Source: Macrotrachela quadricornifera
Lineage: Eukaryota; Rotifera; Eurotatoria; Philodinida; Philodinidae
Direction: 5' to 3'
DNA: 64,000 nt
Assembly (NCBI GenBank): GCA_022393335.1
Contig: JAJEKB010021102.1
Span: 222,442 to 286,441, forward strand
The notes under the pieces are model-generated. The model was not told where the DNA came from and did no database searches. It was given only the letters and a program-made list of their open reading frames with translations. Numbering within the stretch: the stretch's first letter is position 1; every line of letters begins with the position of its first letter. Positions 1 through 11,570 of this stretch are shown in pieces. The translations under genes and the position numbers were made by a program.

Positions 1-1256
1 AAAAAAAAGTGACACGAAAAGGTGAATATTCTAAAAATGGCAGCAACTACTCCGATGCTTTTGAAAGATTGTGAATAATTGAACGTATCATAACCTGTGT
101 GATATTTCAACCAAATCCTCTCGTCGGTCGTCTTGATCCTATCTCGATCTTCTTCAGGGTCCAAGAATATATTATGAAAAGTTTGGCACTGCTAGCTCGT
201 GCAGTGTTCATATGCATAAAAAACAGACAGACAAAGAGACATAACTTCTTCTTTACACATATAGATGAGTTACGAGTATTAGAATTTTATCTCACTTTTC
301 ACTTTTTTTATTCGATGAATAATTTCAATCCTATGGTTGCTCTTCATTTTACAAATTCTATTGGTTTACTTTCGATTATCCTAAAATGTGGCGCGACTAA
401 TGGCACAAAGCACATATTTTTATATACTTTCGTTCTTGACTTATTGAGAAAGCAATAATATGCACAAATTCTTTGAAAAAGACATTTACTGTAGCAAATT
501 CAACAATAGGACGAGGCAAACATCCTCGTGGATGCGAGAATTTTCCGTCGAAAACTACCCTATAGCCTTCTTCTGATTGAATGGATATCCTGTGTAAAAC
601 TTCATCGCATTTGCTCCCATCGTATTGAAATGCATCGCAAACAAACAGTCAAATATTTTTCTATATATATAGATTAGGTTTTCTGTTTAATAGGTTACTT
701 AAGGTTATGACATCTAACGATTAGTGCAAGATAAGCGCGATTTCATCTTGATATTTCTCTTATTGAGAAAATATTTTTCGAAAGCCCTTGTTCTCAAAAG
801 AACTTAATCAAATGTTTTTACAATTAACACATCCGTCTTCCACTGGCACTTTCTCAGTCAATCAGATTCTAGTCAAACTTTTTGTTTCTCTGTTGAAACT
901 TGATATGAGAAAGATTTATGAAAGTGCAGCCTAAAACAATATCTTTAAAGATACATCAATCTTCTATCCAAATATTTGAAGCTAATAAACTTCTTCATAG
1001 TTCTTTTGTATACAATTTAATAAAGAGTTTATAAAGCCATCATAAAACTTTTAAATGTTTCATTATTCTACGTGCGTCTTTTACAGCATACACAAAAGTT
1101 CTAACATCACACTCTGATAAATCTTTGCAAATCTTTCTCTTAACGAACATTTAAATTTATTTTACTGGTATCTTCTGCATCTAGTATGTTCTTTATTTTT
1201 CACATCATTCATATATGCGAAGATCCAACCGATGTTTTAAGTGATATTTGGTATTT
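1..1256. other. AT-rich stretch without recognised gene
   Basis: Open frames are short and have no recognisable domain or conserved composition. The longest (99-458, plus) reads as random AT-rich translation. If the cysteine-rich gene on the minus strand continues past its GTAAGT donor at 1276, its last exon would lie here, but I could not identify it. Confidence 0.5.
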
Positions 1257-2451
1257 TCAATGATAAAAAAACTTACCACCACAAATTTTATTGCTGCCAC
1301 AGATGCCACCGAGACAATCTGATGATTGAATGCAGTTCTTTGGACTTGGACATTTAGGACATTTACTACCACCACAATCTATATCAGTTTCATCTTGATT
1401 TTTTATTTTATCATCACAGGAACCCGTGCCACCTAAAATGAGATCGATTATCATATTTAAAATTCATCAGGTTTGAATAGGTTTCAATACATATGTTTTC
1501 TTTGCAAACACCACTAATACAATCCGATGATTGACTGCAGGTCTTTGGACTTGGACATTTAGGACATAATGTACCACCACAATCAATATCAGTTTCATCT
1601 TCATTTTTTATTTTATCGTCACATGTAGGATGGCTACCTAAAATGAGATCAATTATCATATTTAAAATACATCAACTTTAGATAAGTTTTCAATACATAT
1701 GTTATCTTTGCAAACACCGCTAATACAATCTGATGATTGATTGCAATGTTTTGTATCATCGCATTTAGGACATTTTGAACCACCACAATCTACATCACTT
1801 TCATCTTGATTTTTTATTTTATCGTCACATGTAGCATTACGACCTAAAATAAAATCAATTATCATATTTAAAATTCATCAAGTTTAGATAGGTTTTCAAT
1901 ACATATTTTATCTTTGCAAACACCACTGAGACAATCTGATGGTTGAGTGCAGGTCTTTGGGCTCGGACATTTAGGACATTTACTACCACCACAATCAATG
2001 TCAGTTTCATCTTGATTTTTTATTTTATCTTCACATGAACCAGTACCATCTAGGATGAGATCGAATATCATATTTAAAATTCATAAAATTTAAATTAGTT
2101 ACCAATGCATTTGTTATCTTTGCAAATACCACTAAAACAATCACAATTTTCTCTACAACTCTTTGAACCTTCACATCTTGGACATTTTAAACCACCACAA
2201 TCAATATCAGTTTCATCTTGATTCTTTATTTTGTCTTCACACGAGACAGGACCTAAAATGAAAGAATTTGTCAAGTTTAGAATTTTCAAAGGTCATATAC
2301 TCACCAATACATATATTGTTTTTGCAAAGATTACTTATACAGTCACAATTAACTTTGCAACTTTTGAGAGCGTCACATCTTGGACATGTGTCACCACCAC
2401 AGTCAATATCAGTTTCATCTTGATTTTTTTTATTATCCATACAACGAAAAA
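1257..2451 (-). CDS. Cysteine-rich tandem-repeat protein, six exons (5' end not found)
   Basis: Six exons on the minus strand each encode one ~49-residue module with the pattern C-[DE]-D-K-I-K-N-Q-D-E-T-D-[IV]-D-C-G-G, then C-P-x-C, C, a second D-C, G-[IV]-C and a final C. Proposed exons are 2305-2451, 2103-2252, 1903-2049, 1697-1843, 1491-1637 and 1277-1432, of 147, 150, 147, 147, 147 and 156 nt. All boundaries are phase 1 and the introns are 52-59 bp with GT-AG ends. The first exon seen has an acceptor just upstream (2452), so the true start and any signal peptide lie further upstream and were not found. The last module may end at a TGA at 1257, or splice onward from a strong GTAAGT at 1276. 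The even cysteine spacing suggests disulphide-bonded, probably extracellular modules. Similar DCGG modules occur in repeat proteins of bacteria and unicellular eukaryotes. Function unknown. Confidence 0.75.
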
Positions 2452-2464
2452 CTAGAAATGACAT

Positions 2465-5400
2465 TCAATCGCATCATTTTAAATATTTTATCATGATATA
2501 AAAAAAACTCAGTTGAACTTCAACGAATAATTAGGTGTGTGCATTATTATTTGAAATTATTTTTTTATTTTTGCTATATGAAGTCATTCCGTATCAGCAC
2601 AAGGAATTGCTTTGAGGCTTAAGGATTGAAGCTTTCTATGTATAACTAAATGCGTGCTTTAGAAAATAACGAATTTATTTGAACTGTTTTTTCTTTGTAG
2701 AGTACAAGTATGTTGCTATCAGACTAATTTTTTTGGAACATTTTAGCATCGTGGATAATCTTAGAAGAACTTGTATATCATGTAGAAATTTATAAAAATC
2801 TAACGATTTAACGAAAAACGATGTTACTTTTGTGATCATGAAAACGCGTCAAAATATGTATTTTAATGAAGTTTCCCGTGTGTTTATCCGTAAAATGGAA
2901 TTAACAGAGAAAAAAATGTTAAAGCATATATTTTATTGCGTCCTCATGATCGAAAAGGTAACATATTTTCTGTTAAATCATTAGTTTTTCAATAAATTTT
3001 TACTTGAGATTATAATGAAAACAAGATAGTAGAACTTTTTCTTGCTTGACAGATCAATAACATTTTTTCTGGGTGAAAAAAAGGTTTTCAAAGGTACATA
3101 TTATGAAAATCTAAAGTCGACATGAAAATGAAATAACAATGGATTAGAATTGCAATATTTAATTGGACAAATAGCGGAAAAAACTAAAAAATTATAACTT
3201 CATGTTAAATTAATAGAAAAATGAATGAAATTTATGGTGAAAATCAATTTCACAAAAGAAAATATGGAATGTGTATTCTAAAATATAATTTAAAATGTAG
3301 AAGAAAAAATTCAACATACTATTGTTATTCGATCCTGAAACTATTTCTGAGTTTGATTCATCCCCAAAAAACCATATTCCACCTTCAGTCAATGCCATAC
3401 AATATAAAAAACAAAATGCAAGCCAAAATGGCCATGTAGAACTAAACAAGAAAGAGCCATTAAATATACAAATATGGAAAAATTCAAAAAAAACCAAAAG
3501 CCGATTATTCCTGTTTTGTCAATCTATAAGTATTCACTATTGTCAAACATGAAAATCGAAATCAATTCAAGTTTCAACTGTTCTCATATTCGGCATTCAT
3601 AAATAGAGAAACGAGCTGTGCAGTTGTTTTCATGACATTATTAGCAGCCCTCATCATAAAGAATTAAATTTCAAACTTGTATTCAATTTAACTCTTGAGT
3701 TTGGCATAGATATGAATTTTGATTTATTTAAAAGATGTCTAGTTTTGTATGGAGTAACATTATGAATGCCATCTTTGATCTTCTACGCCAAATATGATAT
3801 CTTTAAGTCAAACAAAAAACTAAACTATCGAATACTAATAATAGTGGATCAAGTTTGTAATAGAACGTTCATTTTTCTTTATTTCAAAGGAATAATAAAA
3901 TTTATTTATGTATACTAAATATATTACAAGCAATTTGTGAAAATGAGAGAATCTCAATCATGAATGCATTCAAATATCTATATCAATTAGAAAGTATCTG
4001 ACATCCTAAAATGGTGCATTTTGAAGTTGTAAAAATGCAGCTACTTCAAAGAGAATCAAGCACTTAGAATCATATCAATAGTTGAAATGTTGTTACCTGG
4101 ACATGGCCAATGATGTTTGAAGATTGAATTTAATTAAATAGAAAGAACGAGAATTTGAACTGAATCTAAAATAAATTCAAAATGGAGTTAAATATGAACA
4201 AAAAATATTATTAATTATAATATTTAGTTCACAAAAAAAGTATTAGTTAAATTCTCAAGAAATTGAAATGTGCGATTTTTGCTAGAATACGAAAATATAA
4301 ATTATCCGGTTACACAAACACAAATAGTCTTGAAAAATGCAAAATCAATAAGGATTTTGTAGTATAAGAGTTTGTCAGTAATGATTTTACAATGAGATCA
4401 GAATAATATGTCACTAGATATATTTGGCAATCATTCAACCTGTTCGGCTTGATCTGATCAAAGCAATCGGTCTATCAAGCTACTAGGTCATATACCAAAC
4501 TAAGATGAATTTTGAAATTTTAGCTTGGCCTAATTATCCGGCGAGGTCAGACAAAAATGGTTAGCGTGGGCATAATGTTCTATTGATTTTTCTAGTAGAA
4601 AACTTGAAAGAAAAAGATGATATTACAAACGCAAGATTTTATTCATAATATTTCGTCGATTCTAGCAGGTACTGCAAAGGTTTCTGGAAAAAATTTTTCT
4701 TTAGTTTTTATCAATTAAAACATTCTTTGAAGAAATAAAAAACTTCTATTCAAAATTAGCGTGGGAAGCGCTTTCTAATTGTATGATCAAAAAAGTTCTA
4801 TGATATCTTACCTTTGAATAATGACCACATTTTTAAATAAATCCTAAATATCGCTTATAAAGAGCAATACAAAAATGACTGCCACAGAAGAAATCTATCT
4901 TTAAGCAGTGTCATAGTATTTTCCTAATAGGTTTATAGAGAATTAAATGGCGAATCTAACAAAAAGAAACAAGAACGTATGATGGAACGTATAGAAAATA
5001 TGCGAAAAACAGTTAAATATTGTTTTCTTCTGTGTAAATGATTTTATATTGCTCTTTATAAGTTACACTTAAGTGTTAGGTAAGAATATGGCCACTATAA
5101 AGGGGAAAACAGCAGAATTTCATTCACTTCAAAATCTTTTGAAGTATGAAAAAAGGACATTGTAAAAAAAAACCTACTCATACAAACTCAATAAGCGCTT
5201 CCGAGTTTATTAATATCTGAAATTCGCTAAGAGTTTCCGTGCACAAGTTTCCGAACTATCGAAAATTCCTAAAATATCAAAAATAGTCCAATATAATACG
5301 GTCAGCTTAGAAACCCAAAAAAGGTTTCCGAACCCAAGAAACCTAGCAAAGGTTATGCATTATATGGGTGACCGAAGCACTCACACCCAACATCCCTATC

Positions 5401-5470
5401 TAATATATTACTTCATCAACGTTCTCTCGATCAACAGTTCCGAAAATTCCATAAACAGAGACTATAAAGA
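2465..5470. other. AT-rich intergenic DNA, nothing recognised
   Basis: No frame carries a recognisable domain. The overlapping plus and minus frames around 3210-3550 are short and low in complexity. Both strands are rich in A/T runs. Around 5200-5450 there are scattered copies of a GTTTCCGAA-type word that recurs near 6300-6850. Confidence 0.5.
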
Positions 5471-5479
5471 GTAGGACAA

Positions 5480-5720
5480 AAGATTTAATTTTGTTTTTTA
5501 AACTATATAACTTCACAATCCATACAACCTTTAATAGGCTGTCAAGGCCATAAATCTGAAAACATTAAATGAAATATCAAGTTGTATTTGAAAATATAGA
5601 ACTTACTATACATTTGTTCGTTCGAGGCTACACATCTAAATATAGAATATCAAATATTAGTTTTTGTTTTGAAGCATATAACTTACCATTAATAACTGAT
5701 TGAGATTAATGCTGAAACAA
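5480..5720 (-). other. Possible very short exons (25-29 nt) with strong splice sites
   Basis: Read on the minus strand, three segments of about 25, 29 and 27 nt are each preceded by a pyrimidine-rich AG acceptor (TTGTTTCAG, CTATATTTAG, TTTTCAG). The first two are followed by GTAAGT donors and the last by GTTGTA. The spacer between the first two is about 51 bp, the size of introns in the well-supported genes of this window. I cannot assign a protein, and the same arrangement recurs in the 6.9-8.9 kb array. They may be exons of an unknown gene or chance. Confidence 0.3.
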
Positions 5721-5729
5721 TACGTTTTA

Positions 5730-6860
5730 ATCTGAATGTTAGATGCTTGCTATTTGATTTTTATTAGACAATACAATATAAGTATGATTAAAAAAAATGC
5801 AAAAAGAAAGACAAAATCGTAGAACGATGACTTAATGTTGATTTGACGGATACTTTAACGGATATTCTAAGATACGATGCGATTAACAATAAGATTTTTA
5901 CATCTGCGTCGCTAAAGTCGAACTGGTTCACTTGATTTCAAATCCTACGACTATTGTTTTTGACATTGAATAGTCTTACAATAACTTTCTGATAAGGGAA
6001 AACCATTTCGAACTCATACTATCCAATTTTTCAGAATATTATGGATTGTTGGATTTAACTCATCTTTTACTAAAATTTCCTTTAAATAAAAAATAACACA
6101 AAATAAAACATTAACGATACTGTCATTCATCTAATTTACTTTTTTGAAAACTGTCAGAACCATCTTTCGATATGTTTAAAATTATAAAAATCACATTAGA
6201 TTATCTCGAGAGCATAAGGCGGTTCTAGATTTCCAAAATATATTACTATGCAAGATGGTCTATTGATAATAAAATATTCGATGTAAAATTTATCAATGTT
6301 GTACGCTCTCTAAAAAGCTCTCAAAGTTTAGGAAAAACAAGACTAGAAAAGAATGCTTCAGCATCCGATGTTTTTACAAATAGTGTTCGGAACTATAACT
6401 TAGTGAAAGCTTTTGTATAAAAGTTTCCTAAACATCGAAAACTAATGTAGGTTTTTCATATATATCTTTCTCGAATATCCGAAGTTCGAGAACCTAAAGA
6501 GTTTTAGGAAAAAGATTCCGGAAACCGAAAAAATATTTTGGAATATTATCTCGGGTTTCAATTTGATGTGTTTTGCGATATGGGTTTCCTACAATGCCTA
6601 TATGGTTTTCGAAAATGCTAATCGGGGTTTTCAGACGAAAATAAGGATATTTCAGAGTACTTTTATTGCATCGGAATTATTATTTTGAAAAACTCAATGG
6701 TTTCCGGATGTTCGACAATCGAAAAGATGTTCTCATAAACGCATCGAAAGATCGAAAATCTTATCGCAAACCTTTTCGAGTTTTCGGGGAAGTTTCCGAT
6801 TTGGTTTGAGTTACTTAGGAAACGCATTCTTTTAGAGTGTCTACAGCCCATTTACTTTGA
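5730..6860. other. AT-rich DNA, no gene recognised
   Basis: The only frame of note (6663-6851, minus) has no recognisable motif and lies in DNA rich in a GTTTCCGAA / TCGAAAA word that recurs in both orientations between about 5.2 and 6.85 kb. I treat it as degenerate repeat DNA. Confidence 0.4.
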
Positions 6861-6861
6861 T

Positions 6862-7560
6862 TAATATTTACTTACTGGTGGGTTTTTCCTTTGCTAATAG
6901 TCTAGAAATAAATAAATACCAATCGTGGAATTCGATGTTAACAGTAACCTAAAATAAAGAAAACAAAATTATTTAAAATTATATATTTTAATTAAACACT
7001 TACTGTTCAACTCGACATTGATATTGAGCTAAAGAAAAGAAAAAAAAAAGAAATGTTTATTTTCCAAAATAATGTCTACAGTTCACTTAGACGATTACAT
7101 AATATAAACAACGTAAGAAAAAATATCTTTTTTTAAAGAATATTACATACTTACTTAAACCATTGTATGCTCTAAAAAGAAAGAAATGAAATATTTATTT
7201 TTGATAAAAAATAATGCTTAACGTTGACTTAGGAAATTATATGACCCAAATAATATAAAAGAAATGTTTAACTTTAATGATAATACTTACCTTCGATTGA
7301 CTTAATCAGATGACTTAAATTAAATGAAAAACGAATTCTTTTTTTTTAAGAATAGTACTTATCATTGAGCTAGATGATTAAATGATTTAAACAAAATAAA
7401 AAAGTAATATTTGTTTTTAGACATAATATTTACCGTTCGCTTAGACCATTGGACCCCTTAAACAGAACAAAAAAGAATTATTCATTTTTAAAAATAATAT
7501 TTACTGATGATGTACACCATTGGAAAACTTAAATAGAATAAAAAAAGAAATATTAATTTT
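6862..7560 (-). repeat. Degenerate ~72-bp tandem repeat with exon-like units, block 1
   Basis: About eight head-to-tail copies of a 70-75 bp unit. On the minus strand the best units (centred near 7290, 7430 and 7505) read: T-rich tract ending in ATTTAAG, then a 23-nt segment resembling TCATCTAATGGTCTAAGTCAACG-type sequence, then GTAAGT or GTAAAT, then AT-rich spacer. Other units have lost the acceptor AG or the donor GT. The array may be tandemly duplicated exon-plus-intron DNA or simply a satellite whose unit happens to contain splice-like words. Confidence 0.65.
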
Positions 7561-7724
7561 TAATCCATACAATGGTCTATTTATTTTCAATCTGAGTATA
7601 GAAAAACAAAAATTAATCAATTTCAAACTGAAATGGGGGACTAGGGGAATAAAGAATTATTTATCATCAGAATTCATTGATGCCTTCCTAACAACCGTTT
7701 TATTATTTGGGGAGAATCTGGAGG

Positions 7725-8055
7725 CGATGAGAGAAGGTTATGGGACTGGGGAACTAAGGAGTCTAAAGGGACTGGGAGAACTAAGAGGATCAGGAGGACT
7801 GAGGTGATTAAAAGGACTAAGGGAACTAGGAGGACTAAGGGTACTAGGAGAACTAAGAGGATTAGGAGGGCTAAGGGAGCTAGGAAGGCTAAGGAAGCTA
7901 GGAGGACTACGGGGACTAAAAGATGATGATGGTGCTAGTGATGATGAGAGTAAAGAATATTAGTATAAAATGAGAACAGCATATAGCAACTTCATAAACC
8001 ATTAGTCCTCTTAGTTCCCTTAGTCCTCCTAGTCTCCTAAGTCTCCCTGTATCCT
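7725..8055. repeat. 9/18-bp purine-rich tandem repeat with inverted counterpart
   Basis: From about 7730 to 7920 the plus strand is a run of 9-bp units alternating GGACTAAGG and GAACTAGGA types, giving an 18-bp higher-order period. A shorter block of the complementary sequence (AGTCCTCCTAGTCTCCTAAG) lies at about 8003-8045, so the two blocks could form a hairpin across about 80 bp of spacer. The open frame ending at 7807 runs into this repeat, so its C-terminal part is repeat translation. The block interrupts the 72-bp array. Confidence 0.8.
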
Positions 8056-8317
8056 ATATAAAGGGGTACTATATAGATATACATAACATACATACACTGA
8101 ATTCTAGAATTCCTTAGCTCCGTGCCACTTGTCTGTTATCTCTTGTTTTGTTAAATTCTTTTCTGCGTGTTGATATATGAAATGCATGAGTTCTATTGAA
8201 GATGTGCAATTATTTCTTAGTCTACCTAGCTCCTCTACCTTGGTAAAAATTCAGGATTGTTTTTTTCTTCAAAATTCAATTTGAATTAAAAGAAAACCAT
8301 AGATTCTTTCAATAGTA

Positions 8318-8940
8318 ATAATACTGAACTTTGATCAAGGTCATTACATGATTTAAATAAAACAAAAAGAAAAATATTCATTTGTAAAAATAATACTTGC
8401 TATTGAGTTAGACAATGAAATGGCATAAACAAAATAAAAAAAAAGATTTATTTTTAGAACAAAACGTGGCCAATGATGCACACTATTCAATGACTTATAT
8501 GAAATAAAACAAAACAAATATCTTTTCTTGATAATAATACATATCTTCGATGGGGACCATCAGTTGACCTAAATAGATCAAAAAAGGAGATACTCTTTTT
8601 TAGATATAATATTTACAATTGACTTACACGCCAACATTATCTAAATAGAATTAAAAAAAAAAGAAATATTAACTTTTAATAATGAGACTTATTCTTTACT
8701 TAAACCATTAGATAAACGGAATAAGTTAAGAAAAAGAATTATTTATTTCTATTAATAACACTTACTCTTGACTTAGACCATTAAATGGTTTAAATCAAAT
8801 GAAAAAGAATTATTTTTCTCTAATAATAATACCCATTTTTAATTAGGAACACTATATGATTTAAATACAATACAAAAGAAATATTTATTTTGAATAATGA
8901 TACTTATCATTTATTTATTCTATCAAAGAACCTAACGACT
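8318..8940 (-). repeat. Degenerate ~72-bp tandem repeat, block 2
   Basis: Nine or so further copies of the unit described at 6862-7560. On the minus strand the copies near 8605 and 8755 keep a GTAAAT or GTAAGT donor-like word. The copies near 8465 and 8535 keep a T-rich tract ending in AG. The copy near 8395 has GCAAGT at the donor position. The central segment is 23-24 nt where it can be delimited. Two more distal copies occur at 10375-10475. Confidence 0.6.
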
Positions 8941-8948
8941 TGTTCGTA

Positions 8949-9843
8949 GGAAACGCACTCACGTTTTATCAACTTTCGGTCTAATTCTTTCAGCAACAAT
9001 AAAGCTTAGAACCTTGAAACTTTGAGGATATATGTGTGTTATGAAGCACTTTAGTGTGTGTAAGTTTCACGTTAATCGACTTTATGGTTTCGTTTTTATA
9101 CTAAAATACATGCCGGTAACGCACTCACAAATAGACCCCCCCCCCTTTCTATGAGTGTTGTTAGAACGCGTGAAATTTCTGCGAAAACTTAAGTTGTAAA
9201 TATAATAGCTATAGTATAATTTATAGAGGACACCTAAAACTCTCTACATAGAAAGTTAGTTTTGAACTTTATTGGATAGTTCAGAAATTATAATACTAAC
9301 ATTCGGATAACGCACTCACCTAGGCAATCTTCTCTCTTCTTTATCCACGATATCAGTCAGCCAAATATTTTTGTAAGCTATGCTAAGTTATGATACACGT
9401 CTAACCTGCTTTTTTCTATATCAAAATTTGATGTACTTTCGATTTTTGTCAAGGCTCAAAAACACAGCTCCAGCCAGAAAAATATGGTTTTTTGGATTGT
9501 CCTCACGATTTTGGTATTTGTATTTGAATAGAAGGAGATAAAAAGAAACCAAAAACCGTAAGGATACAAAACGGTGTCTATTATTTGTAAAAAATATTTC
9601 AGCCCTATCGTATGTACCGTGTCGAGAAAGAGGACGATAAATATGGACAGAAGTGTTTTTTCGACCCTTGCCACTCCAAAATCTCGTCATGGAAGCGTTT
9701 AGCAATTTAAAATCTCTGACAATTTTGCTCTATTTGTCGAGGTCTATCAATTCTTAAAGTTTCAAAATTTTCTGATGAGACTTTGTTGAAAAGTAACAGA
9801 AAAGGGATCCTCTTAAATGGGAAAGTTGCGTGAGTGCGTTACC
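8949..9843. mobile_element. Element(s) with GTAACGCACTCAC termini
   Basis: The word GGTAACGCACTCAC occurs at 9115-9128 and its exact reverse complement at 9830-9843, defining a possible 729-bp terminal-inverted-repeat element. Variant copies in the same orientation as the left end lie at 8949-8963 (GGAAACGCACTCACG) and 9305-9319 (GGATAACGCACTCAC), suggesting tandem or nested insertions. No transposase is visible; the frames at 9421-9705 have no recognisable motif. No clear target duplication was found. Confidence 0.5.
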
Positions 9844-9849
9844 TTGTTT

Positions 9850-10370
9850 TACATCAGCTAAAGGAAATAAACGAAAAGTCAGTCTGCTATTTTATGGCTC
9901 ATCAAAAGTTATCAGAAGTGTCTTAATATCTACTAGAATACTCTTGTGGTTATGGCGCAAAATAAACTAAAAGCTTTAATTGTTAACGCATTCACTCTAG
10001 ATTTTATCAAGTTTTCAGCTGGCCACCATCTTCGTTTATTAGCTATTAAGGAGGTAATATATTTGTTAGATGAAAGCTCAAACTTCATAGATTGAAAATG
10101 AATATAGGACTTCAGTTTTAAATTTACTCTTCTATGTTTTTAAAATATTTTTTCAATAACATCAAAACAACGATGAATTAACAAAAGCACACTTATCTTC
10201 TTTCTTGTGTAGTTTTTCTCTCCCTTAAAGAAAAAAAAACAAAATGAACTATGTTTTCTCACAGAGTAAAGTGTGCTTTACAAGGTGATATAATTGGTTT
10301 TTGAAAATAATTAGGTTCTACTTTAATCACACTGGTTGACCGTTAGCCGGACAAGCCGCTAAATAAAATA
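9850..10370. other. AT-rich DNA, no gene recognised
   Basis: No domain-bearing frame. A single variant of the neighbouring element's end (AACGCATTCACTC) is present near 9985. Confidence 0.4.
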
Positions 10371-10374
10371 AAAG

Positions 10375-10475
10375 GAATTTTTATATTATTAATAACACTT
10401 ACAATTGATTTAGAGTATAAGACGATATAAATAAAAAAGGTTATTCTATATAATAATATACTCACCGTTGAATAC
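10375..10475 (-). repeat. Two outlying copies of the ~72-bp exon-like unit
   Basis: On the minus strand a GTGAGT donor-like word follows a segment ending TGTATTCAACG. About 65 bp further on, a GTAAGT follows a 20-nt segment ending AAATCAATT. Downstream of that lies a TTATTTTATTTAG acceptor-like tract. These are homologous to the copies at 6.9-7.5 and 8.3-8.9 kb. Confidence 0.5.
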
Positions 10476-10614
10476 ATCAAAAGTACGATTGTATAAGCCT
10501 AAACTTTACGATCGTCGTATTCAATGATCGTAAACAATTATCATAGACTCCAATCATATACCATAGTCGCTGTTCAACGTATATTTTCGTAAACGGTCAT
10601 ATATAAATTTAGGT

Positions 10615-11570
10615 ATATACATACCTCTATTAGAATAACAATGAATGTAGTTTTTAGAACACAAAATAATATATATGCATATACATACCCTTGCTAGACG
10701 AGGAATACGTTTAGTATTAGTTATACATAACTATTTATATGTGTACATACACCTACTAGAAAAGAAATAGATTTAGTGTTAGCTTGACATAGTTACAAAT
10801 ATATACCGTATATATGCATCTCAGAAGGGGAATACATTTAGTTTCAGTTATACAAACTTATTCATACATATCTCTATTAGGATAAGAACAGGTTGACCGC
10901 TACTTTGCAATCGCTAGATATGTATACATAACCTTGATAGAAAAGAAAAAGATTTAATGTTAGTTTGACATAGTTACAAATATATACCGTATATATGCAT
11001 GTCAGAAGAGGAATACATTTAGTTTCAGTTATACAAAATTATACATATATACACTTATATTCATACATATCTCTATTAAGATAAGAACAGGTTGACTGCT
11101 ACTTTGCTATCGCTATATATGTACACATATTCTTGATAAAAAAAAAAAATTAGTGCTAGCTTGACATAGTTACAAATATATACCGTATATATGCATCTCA
11201 GAAGAGGAATACATTTAGTTTCAGTTATATAAACTTATTCATACATATCTCTATTAGGATAAGAACAGGTTGACCGCTACTTTGCTATCGCTATATATGT
11301 ACACATATCCTTGATAGAAAAGAAAAAAATTTAGTGTTAGTTTGGTATAGTTGCATCTATACATATAGACGCATACGTATTCGTGCTAGAAGAAGAAGAA
11401 GAATAAATTTAGTTTCAGTAGTTTAGAATTATACATATATACGGTATATATTACTGTTAGAATAAGAACAGATTTAGTGTTAATTTGACATAGTTATATA
11501 CATATACATATTCTCCTACTAGTAGAGAAACAGATTTAGTTTAAGCCATACATAACGAATACACTGTGTC
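10615..11570. repeat. ~185-bp tandem repeat built from ~60-bp subunits
   Basis: The phrase GACATAGTTACAAATATATA followed by CCGTATATATGCAT recurs near 10783, 10966 and 11161, with a diverged fourth copy near 11340. This gives a period of about 183-195 bp. Within each period, shorter related segments (CATACATATCTCTATTAGRATAAGAACAG and similar) recur about every 60 bp. The DNA is very AT-rich with TATA-type dinucleotide runs. No coding content. Confidence 0.75.
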
